53,618 bases of DNA from Galactobacter sp. (GTDB lineage: Bacteria > Actinomycetota > Actinomycetes > Actinomycetales > Micrococcaceae), in assembly GCF_022712295.1 (NCBI RefSeq), contig NZ_JALAGT010000005.1, forward strand, positions 1 through 53,618, written 5' to 3'. Shown here in pieces: positions 19,423 to 27,728 of the stretch. The notes under the pieces were generated by a model, which worked only from the letters and a program-made list of their open reading frames with translations, was not told the origin of the DNA and made no database searches. The position numbers and the translations under genes are program-made. Within the stretch, counting starts at the first letter, position 1. Every line of letters begins with the position of its first letter.

Positions 19423-20610
19423 ATGACCTCATCCCCTTCCCCCACCGACGCTGTCATCGTCGGCGGCGCCCGCACTCCCTTCACCAAGCTGCTGGGCGCC
19501 CAGAAGCAGCTGCACGCGGTGGAGCTCGGGGCACGGGCCATCGCAGGTGCGCTCGATCGGTCCGGAGTCGCTGCCTCCGCTGTGGACCAAGTGCTCATGG
19601 GCCAGGTGGTTCAGGCCGGATGCGGGCAGAATCCTGCCAAACAGGCTGCCGCTGGGGCCGGGATCGACATCGCGGTGCCGGCCGAGACGTTGAACAAGGT
19701 CTGCCTGTCGGGGCTGCTGGCGGTCATCCATGCGGCGCGCCTGGTCAGGCTCGGGGAGGCCGACGTGGTGGTGGCGGGGGGCATGGAATCCATGACCAAC
19801 GCCCCGCACCTTCTGCCCGGATCGCGAACAGGGTGGACCTACGGCAATATCTCCGCAGTGGACTCCGTGGCCAAGGACGGCCTCACCGACGCGGCGGAGG
19901 GGATCGCCATGGGTGTGTCCACGGAACGCCGCAACACCGAACTCGGCCTGACCCGCGCAGCGCAGGACTCCGTGGCGTTGGACTCGCATCTGCGTGCAGC
20001 TGCGTCCGCCGAGCGCTTGAGCAGGGAGATCGTGCCGACCACCATCAAGGGTCGCAAGGGTGACGTCGTGGTGGAGTCCGACGAGGGCGTCCGCGCGTCG
20101 TCGACCATCGAGTCACTCGCCGGACTGCGCCCGGCCTTCGCGGCCGACGGTACGGTCACGGCAGGCAACTCCTCTCCCCTTTCGGACGGTGCGGCCGCCG
20201 TCATCGTGACCTCACGACAGTATGCTGTCGACCATGGTCTGGACATCTGGGCCACGATCGGAGCGGCCGGCCAGGTCGCCGGGCCGGACACCTCGCTGCA
20301 TTCCCAGCCGTCCAACGCCATCACCGCCGCGGCCGCGAAGCAGGGCGTCTCCGTCCAGGAACTCGATCTGGTGGAGATCAACGAGGCCTTCGCGGCCGTC
20401 GCCGTCCAGTCGCTCGCCGATCTGGACTACCCATGGGAGAAGACCAACGTCCACGGTGGCGCCATAGCGCTGGGCCACCCCATCGGTGCCTCCGGTGCCC
20501 GGCTGGCACTGACGGCAGCCCTGCATCTGAAGGAACGCGGCTCGGGAACGGCTGCGGTTGCACTGTGTGGCGGCGGCGGGCAGGGCGAGGCACTCATCCT
20601 CACCCTCTGA
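19423..20610 (+). CDS. Acetyl-CoA C-acetyltransferase (thiolase)
   Basis: A thiolase-fold enzyme of 395 aa that condenses two acetyl-CoA to acetoacetyl-CoA, or the reverse. The nucleophilic Cys lies in NKVCLSG (near residue 87), the general-base His in ALGHPIGASGAR, and the second Cys in the terminal CGGGGQGEA; NEAFA is also present. The start MTSSPSPTDAVIVGG was chosen because it matches the family N-terminus and follows CAGGGA; an upstream in-frame ATG would add 47 unrelated residues. It is the only plus-strand gene in the ribosomal/RNA polymerase block, between rplL and rpoB. Given the mevalonate operon in this window it is a good candidate for the first step of that route, but a catabolic role is equally possible. 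Confidence 0.92.
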   Translation: MTSSPSPTDAVIVGGARTPFTKLLGAQKQLHAVELGARAIAGALDRSGVAASAVDQVLMGQVVQAGCGQNPAKQAAAGAGIDIAVPAETLNKVCLSGLLAVIHAARLVRLGEADVVVAGGMESMTNAPHLLPGSRTGWTYGNISAVDSVAKDGLTDAAEGIAMGVSTERRNTELGLTRAAQDSVALDSHLRAAASAERLSREIVPTTIKGRKGDVVVESDEGVRASSTIESLAGLRPAFAADGTVTAGNSSPLSDGAAAVIVTSRQYAVDHGLDIWATIGAAGQVAGPDTSLHSQPSNAITAAAAKQGVSVQELDLVEINEAFAAVAVQSLADLDYPWEKTNVHGGAIALGHPIGASGARLALTAALHLKERGSGTAAVALCGGGGQGEALILTL

Positions 20611-20763
20611 ATGCCTGGTCCTCACCCTTTGAGAGCCGGGGCCGCCTGCCCCAACCCGCAACACGTCCCTGCCCACTGACGCGACTGCGCGTGCGCTCCG
20701 GCGCAAGGCCGGCCGCAAACACCCCGAAGGGCACTCACACCCGCTCGGTCGCCGAAAAGGAAA

Positions 20764-20796
20764 AGGACCCCGACACCGTGACGGTGTCGGGGTCCT
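20764..20796 (-). terminator. Intrinsic terminator of rplL (possibly bidirectional)
   Basis: A 15-bp perfect stem (AGGACCCCGACACCG, 20764-20778, with 20782-20796) with loop TGA. On the minus strand it is followed by TTTTCCTTTT, the best U-tract in the window, so its main role is for rplL. It could also stop the convergent thiolase transcript. The remainder of 20611-20853 shows nothing else. Confidence 0.85.
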
Positions 20797-20853
20797 CATC
20801 TTGTCGACTCTCGGCCGGGGCCGAGAACCACTACCCGGCGAGCCGGGAAGAAG

Positions 20854-21228
20854 TCACTTGACGGTGACGGTGGCGCCGGCGGCCTCGAGGGCCTCCTTGG
20901 CCTTGTCGGCAGCTTCCTTGTTGGCGCCTTCGAGGACGGCCTTGGGGGCGCCGTCGACGAGCTCCTTGGCCTCCTTCAGTCCGAGGGAGGTCAGGGCCCG
21001 CACCTCCTTGATGACACCGATCTTCTTGTCGCCGGCGGCCTCGAGGATGACGTCGAACTCGGTCTTCTCCTCGGCTGCCTCAGCGGCGCCACCGGCGGGG
21101 CCGGCCACGGCCACTGCGGCTGCGGTCACGTCGAAGGTCTCTTCGAACTGCTTAACGAACTCGGAGAGCTCGATGATGGTCATCTCCTTGAAGGCTTCAA
21201 GGAGCTCGTCGTTGCTGAGCTTCGCCAT
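20854..21228 (-). CDS. rplL: 50S ribosomal protein L7/L12
   Basis: L7/L12 (124 aa) forms the flexible stalk that recruits translational GTPases. It has the N-terminal dimerisation segment (LSNDELLEAFKEMTIIELSE), an Ala/Gly-rich hinge (residues about 37-52) and the conserved C-terminal domain (AGDKKIGVIKEVRALTSLGL, KEAKELVDGAPK). It lies 90 nt after rplJ and ends at a strong terminator. In contrast to many bacteria, rpoB does not follow directly. Confidence 0.98.
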   Translation of the reverse strand: MAKLSNDELLEAFKEMTIIELSEFVKQFEETFDVTAAAVAVAGPAGGAAEAAEEKTEFDVILEAAGDKKIGVIKEVRALTSLGLKEAKELVDGAPKAVLEGANKEAADKAKEALEAAGATVTVK

Positions 21229-21318
21229 GTCAGGCGTCCTTTCTCAAAGCGTGTCCCTGGCGCAAGCGCGCCACTACCGGGTCACAGTAAAAGTTTTGGT
21301 TTGGGTGGTGGAGCCTGA

Positions 21319-21825
21319 TCAGGCTTCAGCCGGGGCTTCCGCGGACTCGCCCTGCTTCTCCTGAAGAGCGGCAGCAGCGCGGGCCATCATGGACATCGGA
21401 GCCTTGAGCACTGCGGCAACACGTGCCAGCTGGTGCTCGCGGGACTCGAGTGCAGCCAGGGCTGCGATCTCGGAGGCGTCCATGGACTGCCCCTCGAAAA
21501 CGCCGGCCTTGATGATGAGCTTGTCGTTGTCCTTAGCGAAGTCGGTGAGGCCCTTGGCGGCCTGCACCGGATCACCCTTGATGAAGGCAATGGCGGTGGG
21601 GCCGGAGAGCTGGCCATCGAATGCATCGATGCCAGCGGCCTTTGCCGCGATGCCGGTCAGGGTGTTCTTGACGACCGCGTACTTGGTCTCGGATCCGAGA
21701 GCGCGACGCAGGGTCTTCAGCTGTGCAACGGTAAGCCCACGGTATTCGGTCAGGACAGCTGCGTCCGACTCCTTGAAGTCAGCGGTGATCTCCTGAATGG
21801 AGCTTTCCTTCTGCGGCGTTGCCAT
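21319..21825 (-). CDS. rplJ: 50S ribosomal protein L10
   Basis: L10 (168 aa) anchors L7/L12 dimers to the 50S stalk. The start MATPQKESSIQEITADFKES is fixed by a strong GGAGGG site; a longer open frame upstream merely reads through the regulatory leader. The core ALGSETKYAVVKNTLTGIA and the C-terminal stalk-binding helix (PMSMMARAAAALQEKQGE) are present. Its leader carries the L10-leader architecture, so feedback by the L10-L7/L12 complex is likely. Confidence 0.98.
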   Translation of the reverse strand: MATPQKESSIQEITADFKESDAAVLTEYRGLTVAQLKTLRRALGSETKYAVVKNTLTGIAAKAAGIDAFDGQLSGPTAIAFIKGDPVQAAKGLTDFAKDNDKLIIKAGVFEGQSMDASEIAALAALESREHQLARVAAVLKAPMSMMARAAAALQEKQGESAEAPAEA

Positions 21826-22032
21826 AACCCTCCTTCCGGGGTGTGGCTGGTCAGGCAACTTCAGCAGTTCAAAAGAAAGAGCCCCGGCGCAGGGCACGGG
21901 GCTCGATGATCGCGACACACTCAGGGAGTGTGCTGGAGAATCAAGTTCGTCACCTGCGTGGGCCGTTCCATCGAACTTCGAGGAAACCTTCAGCGTCCAC
22001 CAGATGTGGACGCGACCAACGGTCTTCGGTAC
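21826..22032 (-). ncRNA. L10 leader of the rplJ-rplL mRNA
   Basis: About 200 nt between the inferred rplJ transcription start and its ribosome site. On the minus strand it contains an 8-bp hairpin GCGTCCAC/GTGGACGC (21993-22013), a CACACTC/GAGTGTG hairpin (21916-21932), and a terminator-like hairpin with U-tract (21871-21904). This arrangement in front of rplJ is that of the known L10 leader family, where the L10-L12 complex binds the nascent mRNA. Assignment is from position and structure by eye. Confidence 0.75.
21871..21904 (-). terminator. Attenuator-type hairpin in the L10 leader
   Basis: On the minus strand GAGCCCCG pairs with CGGGGCTC (21897-21904 with 21879-21886) and is followed by TTTCTTTT (21871-21878), a proper intrinsic terminator 46 nt before the rplJ start codon. 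A terminator here, before the gene it would control, implies conditional read-through. Confidence 0.7.
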
Positions 22033-22038
22033 CCGTCA

Positions 22039-22067
22039 AGCTTAGCAAAGGCCAGGGGAGGCGCCAA
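22039..22067 (-). promoter_or_regulatory. rplJ promoter
   Basis: Minus strand TTGGCG (complement 22062-22067), 17-nt spacer, TAAGCT (complement 22039-22044). Spacing is optimal and it lies between the rplA terminators and the L10 leader. Confidence 0.6.
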
Positions 22068-22094
22068 GCCGGACAGTCCCCGTCGGGCAGTGAA

Positions 22095-22120
22095 TCACGG
22101 GTGAGCTTGCTCACCCGTGA
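22095..22120 (-). terminator. Second hairpin after rplA
   Basis: An 11-bp perfect stem TCACGGGTGAG/CTCACCCGTGA (22095-22105 with 22110-22120), loop CTTG, just downstream of the main rplA hairpin. The two form a tandem terminator. Confidence 0.6.
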
Positions 22121-22129
22121 GAACCAAGA

Positions 22130-22164
22130 AGGCCGGCCCACCCCCAATGGGGGTGGGCCGGCCT
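22130..22164 (-). terminator. Main terminator hairpin after rplA
   Basis: A 16-bp perfect stem (22130-22145 with 22149-22164) with loop AAT, 20 nt after the rplA stop; the minus-strand RNA then reads UUCUUGGUUCUC. It separates rplK-rplA from rplJ-rplL. Confidence 0.8.
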
Positions 22165-22183
22165 CGTCAGGTCCGGGACCTGA

Positions 22184-22888
22184 TCAGTCGGTGACGACCT
22201 TGGTGACGTTCGGGTCCACCGGGATGCCGGGGCCGAAGGTCGTGGCCACGGTGGCCTTGGAGATGTAGCGACCCTTGGAAGCGGAAGGCTTCAGGCGCAG
22301 CACCTCTTCCAACGCGGCAGCGTAGTTCTGCTTCAGGGCCTCTGCGGAGAAGGAGGCCTTGCCCACGATGAAGTGGAGGTTGGAGTGCTTGTCGACGCGG
22401 AAGTCGATCTTGCCGCCCTTGATGTCGTTGACAGCCTTGGCGACGTCCATGGTGACCGTGCCGGTCTTGGGGTTCGGCATGAGGTTACGGGGGCCGAGCA
22501 CCTTACCCAGGCGGCCGACCTTGCCCATCAGGTCCGGGGTTGCCACGGCGGCGTCGAAGTCCGTCCAGCCACCCTGAACCTTCTCGATCAGGTCGTCGGA
22601 ACCGACGAAGTCTGCGCCGGCCTCACGGGCGGCCTCAGCCTTGTCACCGTTGGCGAAGACGACCACGCGGGCGGTCTTACCGGTGCCGTTGGGGAGGTTG
22701 ACGGTGCCTCGCACCATCTGATCGGCCTTGCGGGGATCCACACCGAGGCGGAAGACGACCTCGATCGTGGAGTCGGTCTTGGCCGATCCGTTTTCCTTGG
22801 CGAGGTTCAGGGCCTCTGCCGGGGAGTACAGCTTGCCGTCTTCGATCTTGGCGGCGGCTGCCTTGTATGCCTTGCTGCGCTGTGCCAT
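22184..22888 (-). CDS. rplA: 50S ribosomal protein L1
   Basis: L1 (234 aa) forms the mobile stalk at the E site; in E. coli it also represses its own operon. The start MAQRSKAYKAAAAKIEDG was chosen by family similarity and an AAGGAG site about 11 nt upstream; a longer frame adds 23 unrelated residues. The motifs GTVNLPNGTGKTARVVVFA and LGPRNLMPNPKTGTVT are diagnostic. It follows rplK after 143 nt, which contain a weak GTCATTC/GAATGAC inverted repeat. Confidence 0.98.
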   Translation of the reverse strand: MAQRSKAYKAAAAKIEDGKLYSPAEALNLAKENGSAKTDSTIEVVFRLGVDPRKADQMVRGTVNLPNGTGKTARVVVFANGDKAEAAREAGADFVGSDDLIEKVQGGWTDFDAAVATPDLMGKVGRLGKVLGPRNLMPNPKTGTVTMDVAKAVNDIKGGKIDFRVDKHSNLHFIVGKASFSAEALKQNYAAALEEVLRLKPSASKGRYISKATVATTFGPGIPVDPNVTKVVTD

Positions 22889-23031
22889 CTGCTTGATGCT
22901 CCTTGATGCAGTCGTGGTGATGTCGGGTCGCGCTGACCCTTCCACCGTCATTCCCACCAGCCGTGAGAATGACGCCTGTTGTCTGGTGACGCCGTCCCGT
23001 CAGATAAGACGGTCGCGTCGGGATGAGGGTC

Positions 23032-23463
23032 TCAGCCCTGGACGGTGATGCCCATGGAACGGGCGGTACCTGCGATGATCTTGGAGGCTGCTGCCAGGTC
23101 GTTGGCGTTGAGGTCCTCCATCTTGGTGTTGGCGATCTCTTCGACCTGGGCCTGGGTCAGGTTTCCGACCTTCTGGGTGTGCGGGACACCGGAGCCCTTC
23201 GGGACGCCTGCAGCCTTCTTGATCAGCTCAGCTGCCGGCGGGGTCTTGGTGATGAACGTGAAGGAGCGGTCTTCGTAGACCGTGATCTCCACGGGGACGA
23301 CGTTGCCACGCTGCGACTCGGTCGCGGCGTTGTACGCCTTGCAGAACTCCATGATGTTCACGCCGTGCTGGCCCAGTGCGGGGCCGATGGGCGGAGCCGG
23401 GTTTGCAGCGCCGGCCTGGATCTGCAGCTTGATGAGGCCTGAGACCTTCTTCTTGGGAGCCAT
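23032..23463 (-). CDS. rplK: 50S ribosomal protein L11
   Basis: L11 (143 aa) forms the GTPase-associated centre with 23S rRNA and is the target region of thiopeptides. The N-terminal domain has GAANPAPPIGPALGQHGVNI with the conserved prolines, and the C-terminal RNA-binding domain has GTARSMGITVQG. The ATG at 23461-23463 follows AAGGA; the longer frame upstream is only the nusG-rplK spacer. Confidence 0.98.
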   Translation of the reverse strand: MAPKKKVSGLIKLQIQAGAANPAPPIGPALGQHGVNIMEFCKAYNAATESQRGNVVPVEITVYEDRSFTFITKTPPAAELIKKAAGVPKGSGVPHTQKVGNLTQAQVEEIANTKMEDLNANDLAAASKIIAGTARSMGITVQG

Positions 23464-23612
23464 TGAAAGCGTCCTTCTTCTCTTCCTTGCGTCCTCGGGA
23501 CACAGGAGCGTGCCTCCGAGATGGTCCTGCTCGCTCCATGACGGGGAGTGAGCAGGTTCTTCGGTCCGTGGCGCCTGGTCGGTGTGACCCGTCGGCCTAC
23601 GGACCAAGCTTG

Positions 23613-24404
23613 TTACTGGATCTTGGTGACCTGGGAGAACGAGAGCGTCACAGGCGTCTCGCGCTCGAAGATGGACACCAACACCACGAGCTGGCGGGAT
23701 TCCAGCTTGATCTCCGAGATCGTGGCCGGGTAGGTCTCGAACGGTCCGTCGTTGACGGTGACGGCCTCTCCGACCTCGAAGTCCACCTTGACGTCGGTGA
23801 CCGGGACCTTGACGGCCTTACCGGTCTGCTCCGCAACTGCGGTGGGAACGATGGTGTGCTCCAGCATGGAGTAGACCTCGTCCAGGTTCAGCGGTGCCGG
23901 GTCGTGGGCGTTACCGACGAAGCCGGTGACACCCGGGGTGTGCCGCACGGCGCCCCAGGACTCGTCGGTGAGCTCCATGCGCACCAGCACGTAGCCGGGG
24001 ATACGCACGCGGCGAACCGTCTTGCGCGTGGTGTTCTTGATCTCCACGACCTCTTCCATGGGGACCTGGATCTCGTAGATGAAATCCTCCATGGACAGCG
24101 TCTGGATACGCGTCTCGAGGTTCAGCTTCACGCGGTTCTCGTAACCGGCATAGGTGTGGATGACGTACCAGTCACCGGGGAGTCGACGAAGCTTGGAACG
24201 GAATTCGTCGCGCAGGCGCTGAACCTCTTCCTCGGGGGACTCGACCTGCTCCTGCTCGGAATCGGCCTGGTCCTCCGACGAATCGGCGACGACCTCGTCT
24301 GCGGACTGCTCTGCGGCGGCGTCCACGACCACCTCGTCAGCAGGCACGTCCTGGGTAGGCTCCGTACCAGCGTCTGTCTGGGCTTCGAGATCCTGCTCGG
24401 ACAC
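23613..24404 (-). CDS. nusG: Transcription termination/antitermination factor NusG
   Basis: NusG (263 aa) binds RNA polymerase and couples transcription to Rho or to the ribosome. I chose the GTG at 24402-24404 (VSEQDLEAQTD) because AGGAAG lies just upstream; a longer frame overlaps secE. Residues about 1-80 are a strongly acidic Glu/Asp/Ala extension, then the NGN domain starts at GDWYVIHTYAGYENRVK, and the KOW domain is at VGEAVTVNDGPFETYPATI. The acidic extension is typical of actinobacteria and absent from E. coli NusG (181 aa). Confidence 0.96.
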   Translation of the reverse strand: MSEQDLEAQTDAGTEPTQDVPADEVVVDAAAEQSADEVVADSSEDQADSEQEQVESPEEEVQRLRDEFRSKLRRLPGDWYVIHTYAGYENRVKLNLETRIQTLSMEDFIYEIQVPMEEVVEIKNTTRKTVRRVRIPGYVLVRMELTDESWGAVRHTPGVTGFVGNAHDPAPLNLDEVYSMLEHTIVPTAVAEQTGKAVKVPVTDVKVDFEVGEAVTVNDGPFETYPATISEIKLESRQLVVLVSIFERETPVTLSFSQVTKIQ

Positions 24405-24472
24405 GCGAACTTCCTGCTTTCTTGCTTGACGATTGTGCGACTGAGGCCAAAAGGCCCTGAAACTGCGAACTA

Positions 24473-24727
24473 CTAACTGTCCGATGGAGCGATGAAGCTC
24501 CACGTGGAGAGCTGCCCGAAGAGCAGGTCCAGTAGACCGACGATGATCATCACGAGGACCACGAAGGCAAGAACCACCAACCAGTAGTTGACGAGCTCCT
24601 TGCGGGTCGGTGAGACGACCTTCTTCAGTTCCTGGATGACCTGTGCGAAGAACAAACCGATGGCGCCGAAGAAGCCACGCTTCTTCTGGCGGCCCGATCC
24701 GGACCCCTTCACTGCGGTGTCGGTCAC
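24473..24727 (-). CDS. secE: Preprotein translocase subunit SecE
   Basis: SecE (84 aa) clamps SecY in the inner-membrane translocon. A basic amphipathic helix (FFAQVIQELKKVVSPTRKEL) precedes one transmembrane segment (about residues 50-70), the single-span form common in Gram-positives. Start GTG with a GGAGG site. It lies between tRNA-Trp and nusG, the standard order. Confidence 0.95.
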   Translation of the reverse strand: MTDTAVKGSGSGRQKKRGFFGAIGLFFAQVIQELKKVVSPTRKELVNYWLVVLAFVVLVMIIVGLLDLLFGQLSTWSFIAPSDS

Positions 24728-24834
24728 CTTCTGCCTCCATGTGCCTCATGTCGCTGCGGCGTGGCCCCCTGCCTCCTCTATGTCGAGAAGATCAGGCGAT
24801 CCACGCCGCATGTGCCCGGACGTCCCGGGATGAG

Positions 24835-24907
24835 CAGGGCAGACAGGACTCGAACCTGCAACCTGCGGTTTTGGAGACCGCTGCGCTACCAATTGCGCCA
24901 CTGCCCT
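24835..24907 (-). tRNA. tRNA-Trp (anticodon CCA)
   Basis: Seventy-three nucleotides fold as a complete cloverleaf: acceptor AGGGCAG/CTGCCCT with discriminator G, D stem GCGC/GCGC, anticodon stem GCGGT/ACCGC around the loop CTCCAAA (anticodon CCA), and T arm GCAGG-TTCGAGT-CCTGT. CCA is not encoded. It precedes secE in the same direction, the usual tRNA-Trp-secE-nusG order. Confidence 0.95.
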
Positions 24908-24948
24908 ACAACGGTTCGGAACACTCGCGCGCTCCACACCGAGGTAAA

Positions 24949-24977
24949 AGTCTACATGCGATCGGCCCCGACGTCGA
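24949..24977 (-). promoter_or_regulatory. Promoter of the tRNA-Trp-secE-nusG unit
   Basis: Minus strand TCGACG (complement 24972-24977), 17-nt spacer, TAGACT (complement 24949-24954). Transcription would start about 35 nt before the mature tRNA 5' end. Confidence 0.6.
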
Positions 24978-25028
24978 ACCGTAGGAATGTGACGATGGCC
25001 GCCTTGGGCGTGCCGCCGCTTCACTGAC

Positions 25029-25034
25029 TAGGAT
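25029..25034 (+). promoter_or_regulatory. -10 box 7 nt before the aminotransferase ATG
   Basis: TAGGAT with a loose TTGGGC -35 candidate at 25004-25009. The box is so close to the ATG at 25042 that the transcript would start at or within the start codon, implying a leaderless mRNA; there is no Shine-Dalgarno site. Confidence 0.5.
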
Positions 25035-25041
25035 CGGATGC

Positions 25042-26250
25042 ATGGCACGGATCTCCGCACGCATCGGCTCCATTTCCCCTTCCGCGACCCTGGCCGTGGA
25101 CTCGAAGGCCAAGGCCCTCAAGGCCGCAGGCCGTCCTGTGATCGGCTTCGGAGCGGGTGAACCCGATTTCTCCACTCCCGATTACATCGTGGAGGCGGCA
25201 GTCGAGGCCGCGCGGACCCCGAAATTCCACCGGTACTCCCCCACCACGGGGCAACCCGATCTTGTCGCTGCCATCAAGGAGAAGACCCGCCGGGATTCCG
25301 GCATCGAGGTCGGCGACGGCCAGGTGCTGGTCACCAACGGTGGTAAACAGGCCGTCTACAACACGTTCCAGACACTGTTGGATCCGGGGGACGAGGTCTT
25401 GGTCCCAGCCCCCTTCTGGACCACTTACCCGGAGTCCATCCGGCTGACCGGCGGCGTCCCGGTGGACGTCTTCGCCGGCCCCGAGCAGGGCTACAAGGTG
25501 ACGGTGGAGCAATTGGAAGCGGCTCGCACGCCGCGCACCAAGGTCTTGCTCTTCGTGTCTCCCTCCAACCCCACCGGTGCCGTCTACACACCCGAGGAGA
25601 CCGCCGCGATCGGCGCCTGGGCCGTGGAGCACGACCTCTGGGTCGTCACCGACGAGATCTATGAGCACCTCACCTATGACGAAGCGGTGTTCACGTCAAT
25701 TGCAGCCGCCACGCCCGCGCTGTGGGCGCAGGCCCCCGGCCAGGAGAAGGTCGTGATCCTCAATGGTGTCGCCAAGACCTACGCCATGACGGGCTGGAGG
25801 GTCGGATGGATGGTTGGTCCCAAGGACGTCATCAAGGCCGCCTCCAACCTTCAGTCGCACTCCACCGGAAACGTCTCAAACGTTTCCCAGATGGCTGCCG
25901 CCGCCGCCGTTTCCGGGCCCTTGACCGCCGTGGACCAGATGAAGGAGGCCTTCGACCGTCGTCGGAAGCTGATGGTCGAGCTCCTCAACTCCGTTCCGGG
26001 TTTCGAGTGCCCAACACCCAAGGGCGCCTTCTACGCCTACCCGGATGTCCGTGGCGCCCTCGGCAAGACCTACCACGGTGTCACCCCCACCACCTCGGCA
26101 GAACTGGCCGATTTCATCCTGGAACGAGCCGAGGTGGCAGTGGTCCCCGGCGAGGCCTTCGGGCCGTCCGGTTTCCTGCGACTCTCCTACGCTCTGGGTG
26201 ACGATGACCTGGTGCAGGGAGTGACCCGCATCCGCGACCTGCTCTCCTGA
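25042..26250 (+). CDS. Aspartate aminotransferase (class I PLP enzyme)
   Basis: A fold-type I aminotransferase of 402 aa that interconverts aspartate/2-oxoglutarate and oxaloacetate/glutamate. The PLP lysine lies in NGVAKTYAMTGWRVGW; other signatures are SPSNPTGAVY, DEIYEHLTYD and the C-terminal substrate Arg in SGFLRLSYA. It resembles the subgroup Ib aspartate (or aspartate/prephenate) aminotransferases; prephenate use cannot be excluded. It starts divergently from tRNA-Trp and is probably leaderless. Confidence 0.9.
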   Translation: MARISARIGSISPSATLAVDSKAKALKAAGRPVIGFGAGEPDFSTPDYIVEAAVEAARTPKFHRYSPTTGQPDLVAAIKEKTRRDSGIEVGDGQVLVTNGGKQAVYNTFQTLLDPGDEVLVPAPFWTTYPESIRLTGGVPVDVFAGPEQGYKVTVEQLEAARTPRTKVLLFVSPSNPTGAVYTPEETAAIGAWAVEHDLWVVTDEIYEHLTYDEAVFTSIAAATPALWAQAPGQEKVVILNGVAKTYAMTGWRVGWMVGPKDVIKAASNLQSHSTGNVSNVSQMAAAAAVSGPLTAVDQMKEAFDRRRKLMVELLNSVPGFECPTPKGAFYAYPDVRGALGKTYHGVTPTTSAELADFILERAEVAVVPGEAFGPSGFLRLSYALGDDDLVQGVTRIRDLLS

Positions 26251-26261
26251 GGCCGGTACCT

Positions 26262-26525
26262 ATGCTGAACGGTTTCTTCAATCTGTTGCGCAGGCAGTCC
26301 CTGCGTCGTGGCCCACGCCGCATCCTGGGTGGGGTCTGCCACGGCATCTCCCGCAGCCTCGGCTGTGACCCGGGCCTGGTGCGCTTGATCGTGATGGTGG
26401 CCATGTTGCTGCCGTTCATCGGGTGGCTCACCTACCTCGTGGCGTGGTTGCTGATCCCTTGGCGGGACGAATCCATCGTTCTCGAACGGCTCATCGACTC
26501 GGGGCGCGGACGGCGTCGCAACTGA
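26262..26525 (+). CDS. PspC-domain small membrane protein
   Basis: An 87-aa protein with a PspC-type signature: basic N-terminus, then RILGGVCHGISRSLGCDP, followed by one or two hydrophobic segments (LVRLIVMVAMLLPFIGW, LTYLVAWLLIPW). In Proteobacteria PspC senses envelope stress with PspB; in actinobacteria PspC-like domains also occur in sensor kinases, but here it stands alone. It begins 11 nt after the aminotransferase stop with a GAGG site, so the two are probably cotranscribed. The function is unknown. Confidence 0.8.
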   Translation: MLNGFFNLLRRQSLRRGPRRILGGVCHGISRSLGCDPGLVRLIVMVAMLLPFIGWLTYLVAWLLIPWRDESIVLERLIDSGRGRRRN

Positions 26526-26585
26526 GACGCCCGCCTCTGCACACACGTGCGGTCTCGCGGGTCCTGCCAACGTGATCTGAAGCAC

Positions 26586-26591
26586 TAGACT
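26586..26591 (+). promoter_or_regulatory. Probable pfkA -10 box
   Basis: TAGACT about 64 nt before the pfkA ATG. The -35 region is not recognisable, as is common in high-GC actinobacteria. Unlike many neighbours this gene has a conventional leader and a good AAGGAA ribosome site. Confidence 0.4.
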
Positions 26592-26654
26592 CCTGTTGGA
26601 AACATTTCGCGGGGCCCAACGACGCGCCTCACGCTTTACTACAGAAGGAACCTC

Positions 26655-27683
<1,029 letters not shown>

Positions 27684-27728
27684 TCCGGCCCGCCCCCGCG
27701 AAACGGCACGGCAGTACCAGCGGCGGCC

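Noticed and set aside
22947..22973. GTCATTC/GAATGAC inverted repeat between rplK and rplA as an L1 operator
   Set aside because: Only 7 bp with a 13-nt loop and no resemblance I can confirm to the L1-binding fold.
24473..24749. N-terminal extension of nusG over secE
   Set aside because: The extension overlaps the real secE frame; a GTG with AGGAAG at 24404 is the natural start.
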